NCBI GenBank assembly: GCA_946699065.1
Contig: CAMPDV010001185.1
Span: 62,001 to 126,000, forward strand
Length of the DNA stretch: 64,000 nt
Direction: 5' to 3'
From: Loxodes magnus
Taxonomy: Eukaryota > Ciliophora > Karyorelictea > Loxodida > Loxodidae
The notes below the pieces were generated by a model. The model saw only the letters and a program-made list of their open reading frames with translations, was not told the DNA's origin and did no database searches. Below are positions 63,691-64,000 of this stretch, piece by piece (the first letter of the stretch is position 1; each line of letters begins with the position of its first letter). The position numbers were made by a program, and so were the translations under genes.

Positions 63691-64000
63691 TTACTACTCT
63701 TTATAACTCATATCTAAGCTCAAGACAAACTTAAAAAAATAATAACTCTTCTTTTTTACTTTTCTTCTTCACTTTTAAAACTTACTACTCTTTATAACTC
63801 ATATCTAAGCTCAAGACAAACTTAAAAAAAATAATTACTCTTCTACCTTACTTTTCTTCTTCACTTTTAAAACTTACTACTCTTTATAACTCATATCTAA
63901 GCTCAAGACAAACTTAAAAACAAAATAATTACTCTTCTACCTTACTTTTCTTCTTCACTTTTAAAACTTACTACTCTTTATAACTCATATCTAAGCTCAA

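Larger units (their letters stand above)
18399..64000 (-). repeat. Satellite array, right arm (same monomer, - orientation)
   Basis: About 490 copies of the same monomer, all reverse-complemented. The recurrent + strand string is ACTTTTCTTCTTCACT with CTCATATCTAAGCTCAAG at unit boundaries. Orientation never reverts before the window end. The variant mixture differs from the left arm. TTCTTTTCTTAC (left-arm equivalent GTAAGAAAAGAA, seen there only near 5.8, 14.9 and 16.5 kb) is very common here. TAAGCTTAAG (the CTTAAG variant) is seen at the junction monomer and then not again until about 58.7 kb. The monomer order forms nested higher-order repeats, described separately. No gene, RNA, transposon or unique spacer was found; the only irregular stretch is about 25.9-27.5 kb. 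The array runs off the window end. Confidence 0.98.

Noticed and set aside
1..64000. CRISPR array
   Set aside because: Repeats follow one another with no unique spacers, the unit is about 94 bp, and variation is point-like within the unit.
1..64000. Repetitive protein-coding gene (long tandem-repeat protein)
   Set aside because: Stop codons (TAA, TAG, TGA) occur in every frame on both strands within each monomer or the next. No frame stays open for more than a few dozen codons.
18399..64000. Long palindrome with mirrored higher-order structure around the inversion
   Set aside because: Symmetry is near perfect for only one monomer. The second monomers differ at several sites and the third do not match.
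1..64000. Telomere repeats or a CENP-B-box-like motif
   Set aside because: No TTAGGG, TTTAGGG or TTAGG runs occur; GG appears essentially only in AAGGTA. No CENP-B box is possible without CpG.

Overview
The whole 64,000-base window is one uninterrupted tandem satellite array. No protein-coding gene, RNA gene, transposon, CRISPR array or unique sequence was found anywhere in it. The unit is a monomer of about 94 bp (commonly 90-95 bp, about 25% G+C), present in roughly 690 copies. Both window ends lie inside the array. Every stretch over 300 bases without a gene therefore holds the same thing: satellite monomers. A gene-free, AT-rich, megasatellite-scale array with layered higher-order repeats points to nuclear heterochromatin of a eukaryote (centromeric, pericentromeric or subtelomeric). 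I do not recognise the monomer family and cannot name the species. No telomere-type repeat (TTAGGG, TTTAGGG, TTAGG) or CENP-B-box-like motif was seen.

Layout. From 1 to 18,398 the monomers read on the + strand (purine-rich strand on top, hallmark AGTGAAGAAGAAAAGT). At 18,398/18,399 the array flips, and from there to 64,000 every monomer reads on the - strand. The flip is a near-perfect palindrome of 92 bp per arm with one mismatch, centred on GATATC. Beyond that first monomer the arms do not mirror each other, and they carry different mixtures of variants.

Within each arm, monomers differ at about six recurrent variable sites. Combinations of these variants repeat as longer units. Left arm offsets: about 1,684 bp (0.2-2.6 kb), 3,349 bp (3.2-7.5 kb), 930-933 bp (7.7-9.7 kb), 1,396 bp (10.2-12.6 kb), 1,592-1,595 bp (13.3-16.5 kb) and 736-740 bp (17.0-18.2 kb). 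Right arm offsets: 838-842 bp (20-22.9 kb), about 3.4-3.55 kb (three dispersed copies, 19.7-27 kb), 649/743 bp (28.6-30.5 kb), 2,233-2,415 bp (31-37.6 kb), 6,596-6,610 bp (38.0-48.2 kb, with nested 1,303 and 4,278 bp offsets), about 2,137 bp (49.6-57 kb) and an 840 bp duplication whose copies are identical over 704 bp (55.9-57.4 kb). A scrambled patch of truncated and rearranged monomers lies at about 25.9-27.5 kb.

No genes work together here. What can be read is how the array evolves: unequal exchange or amplification at several scales, gene-conversion-like shuffling of variants, short-homology deletions, slippage, and one inversion. Two base-level properties stand out. The top strand is extremely G-over-C skewed, with the sign switching at the inversion. 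CpG and CHG sites are almost absent (three CpGs noticed in 64 kb). All offsets were measured by hand from diagnostic variants; approximate boundaries are marked as such.
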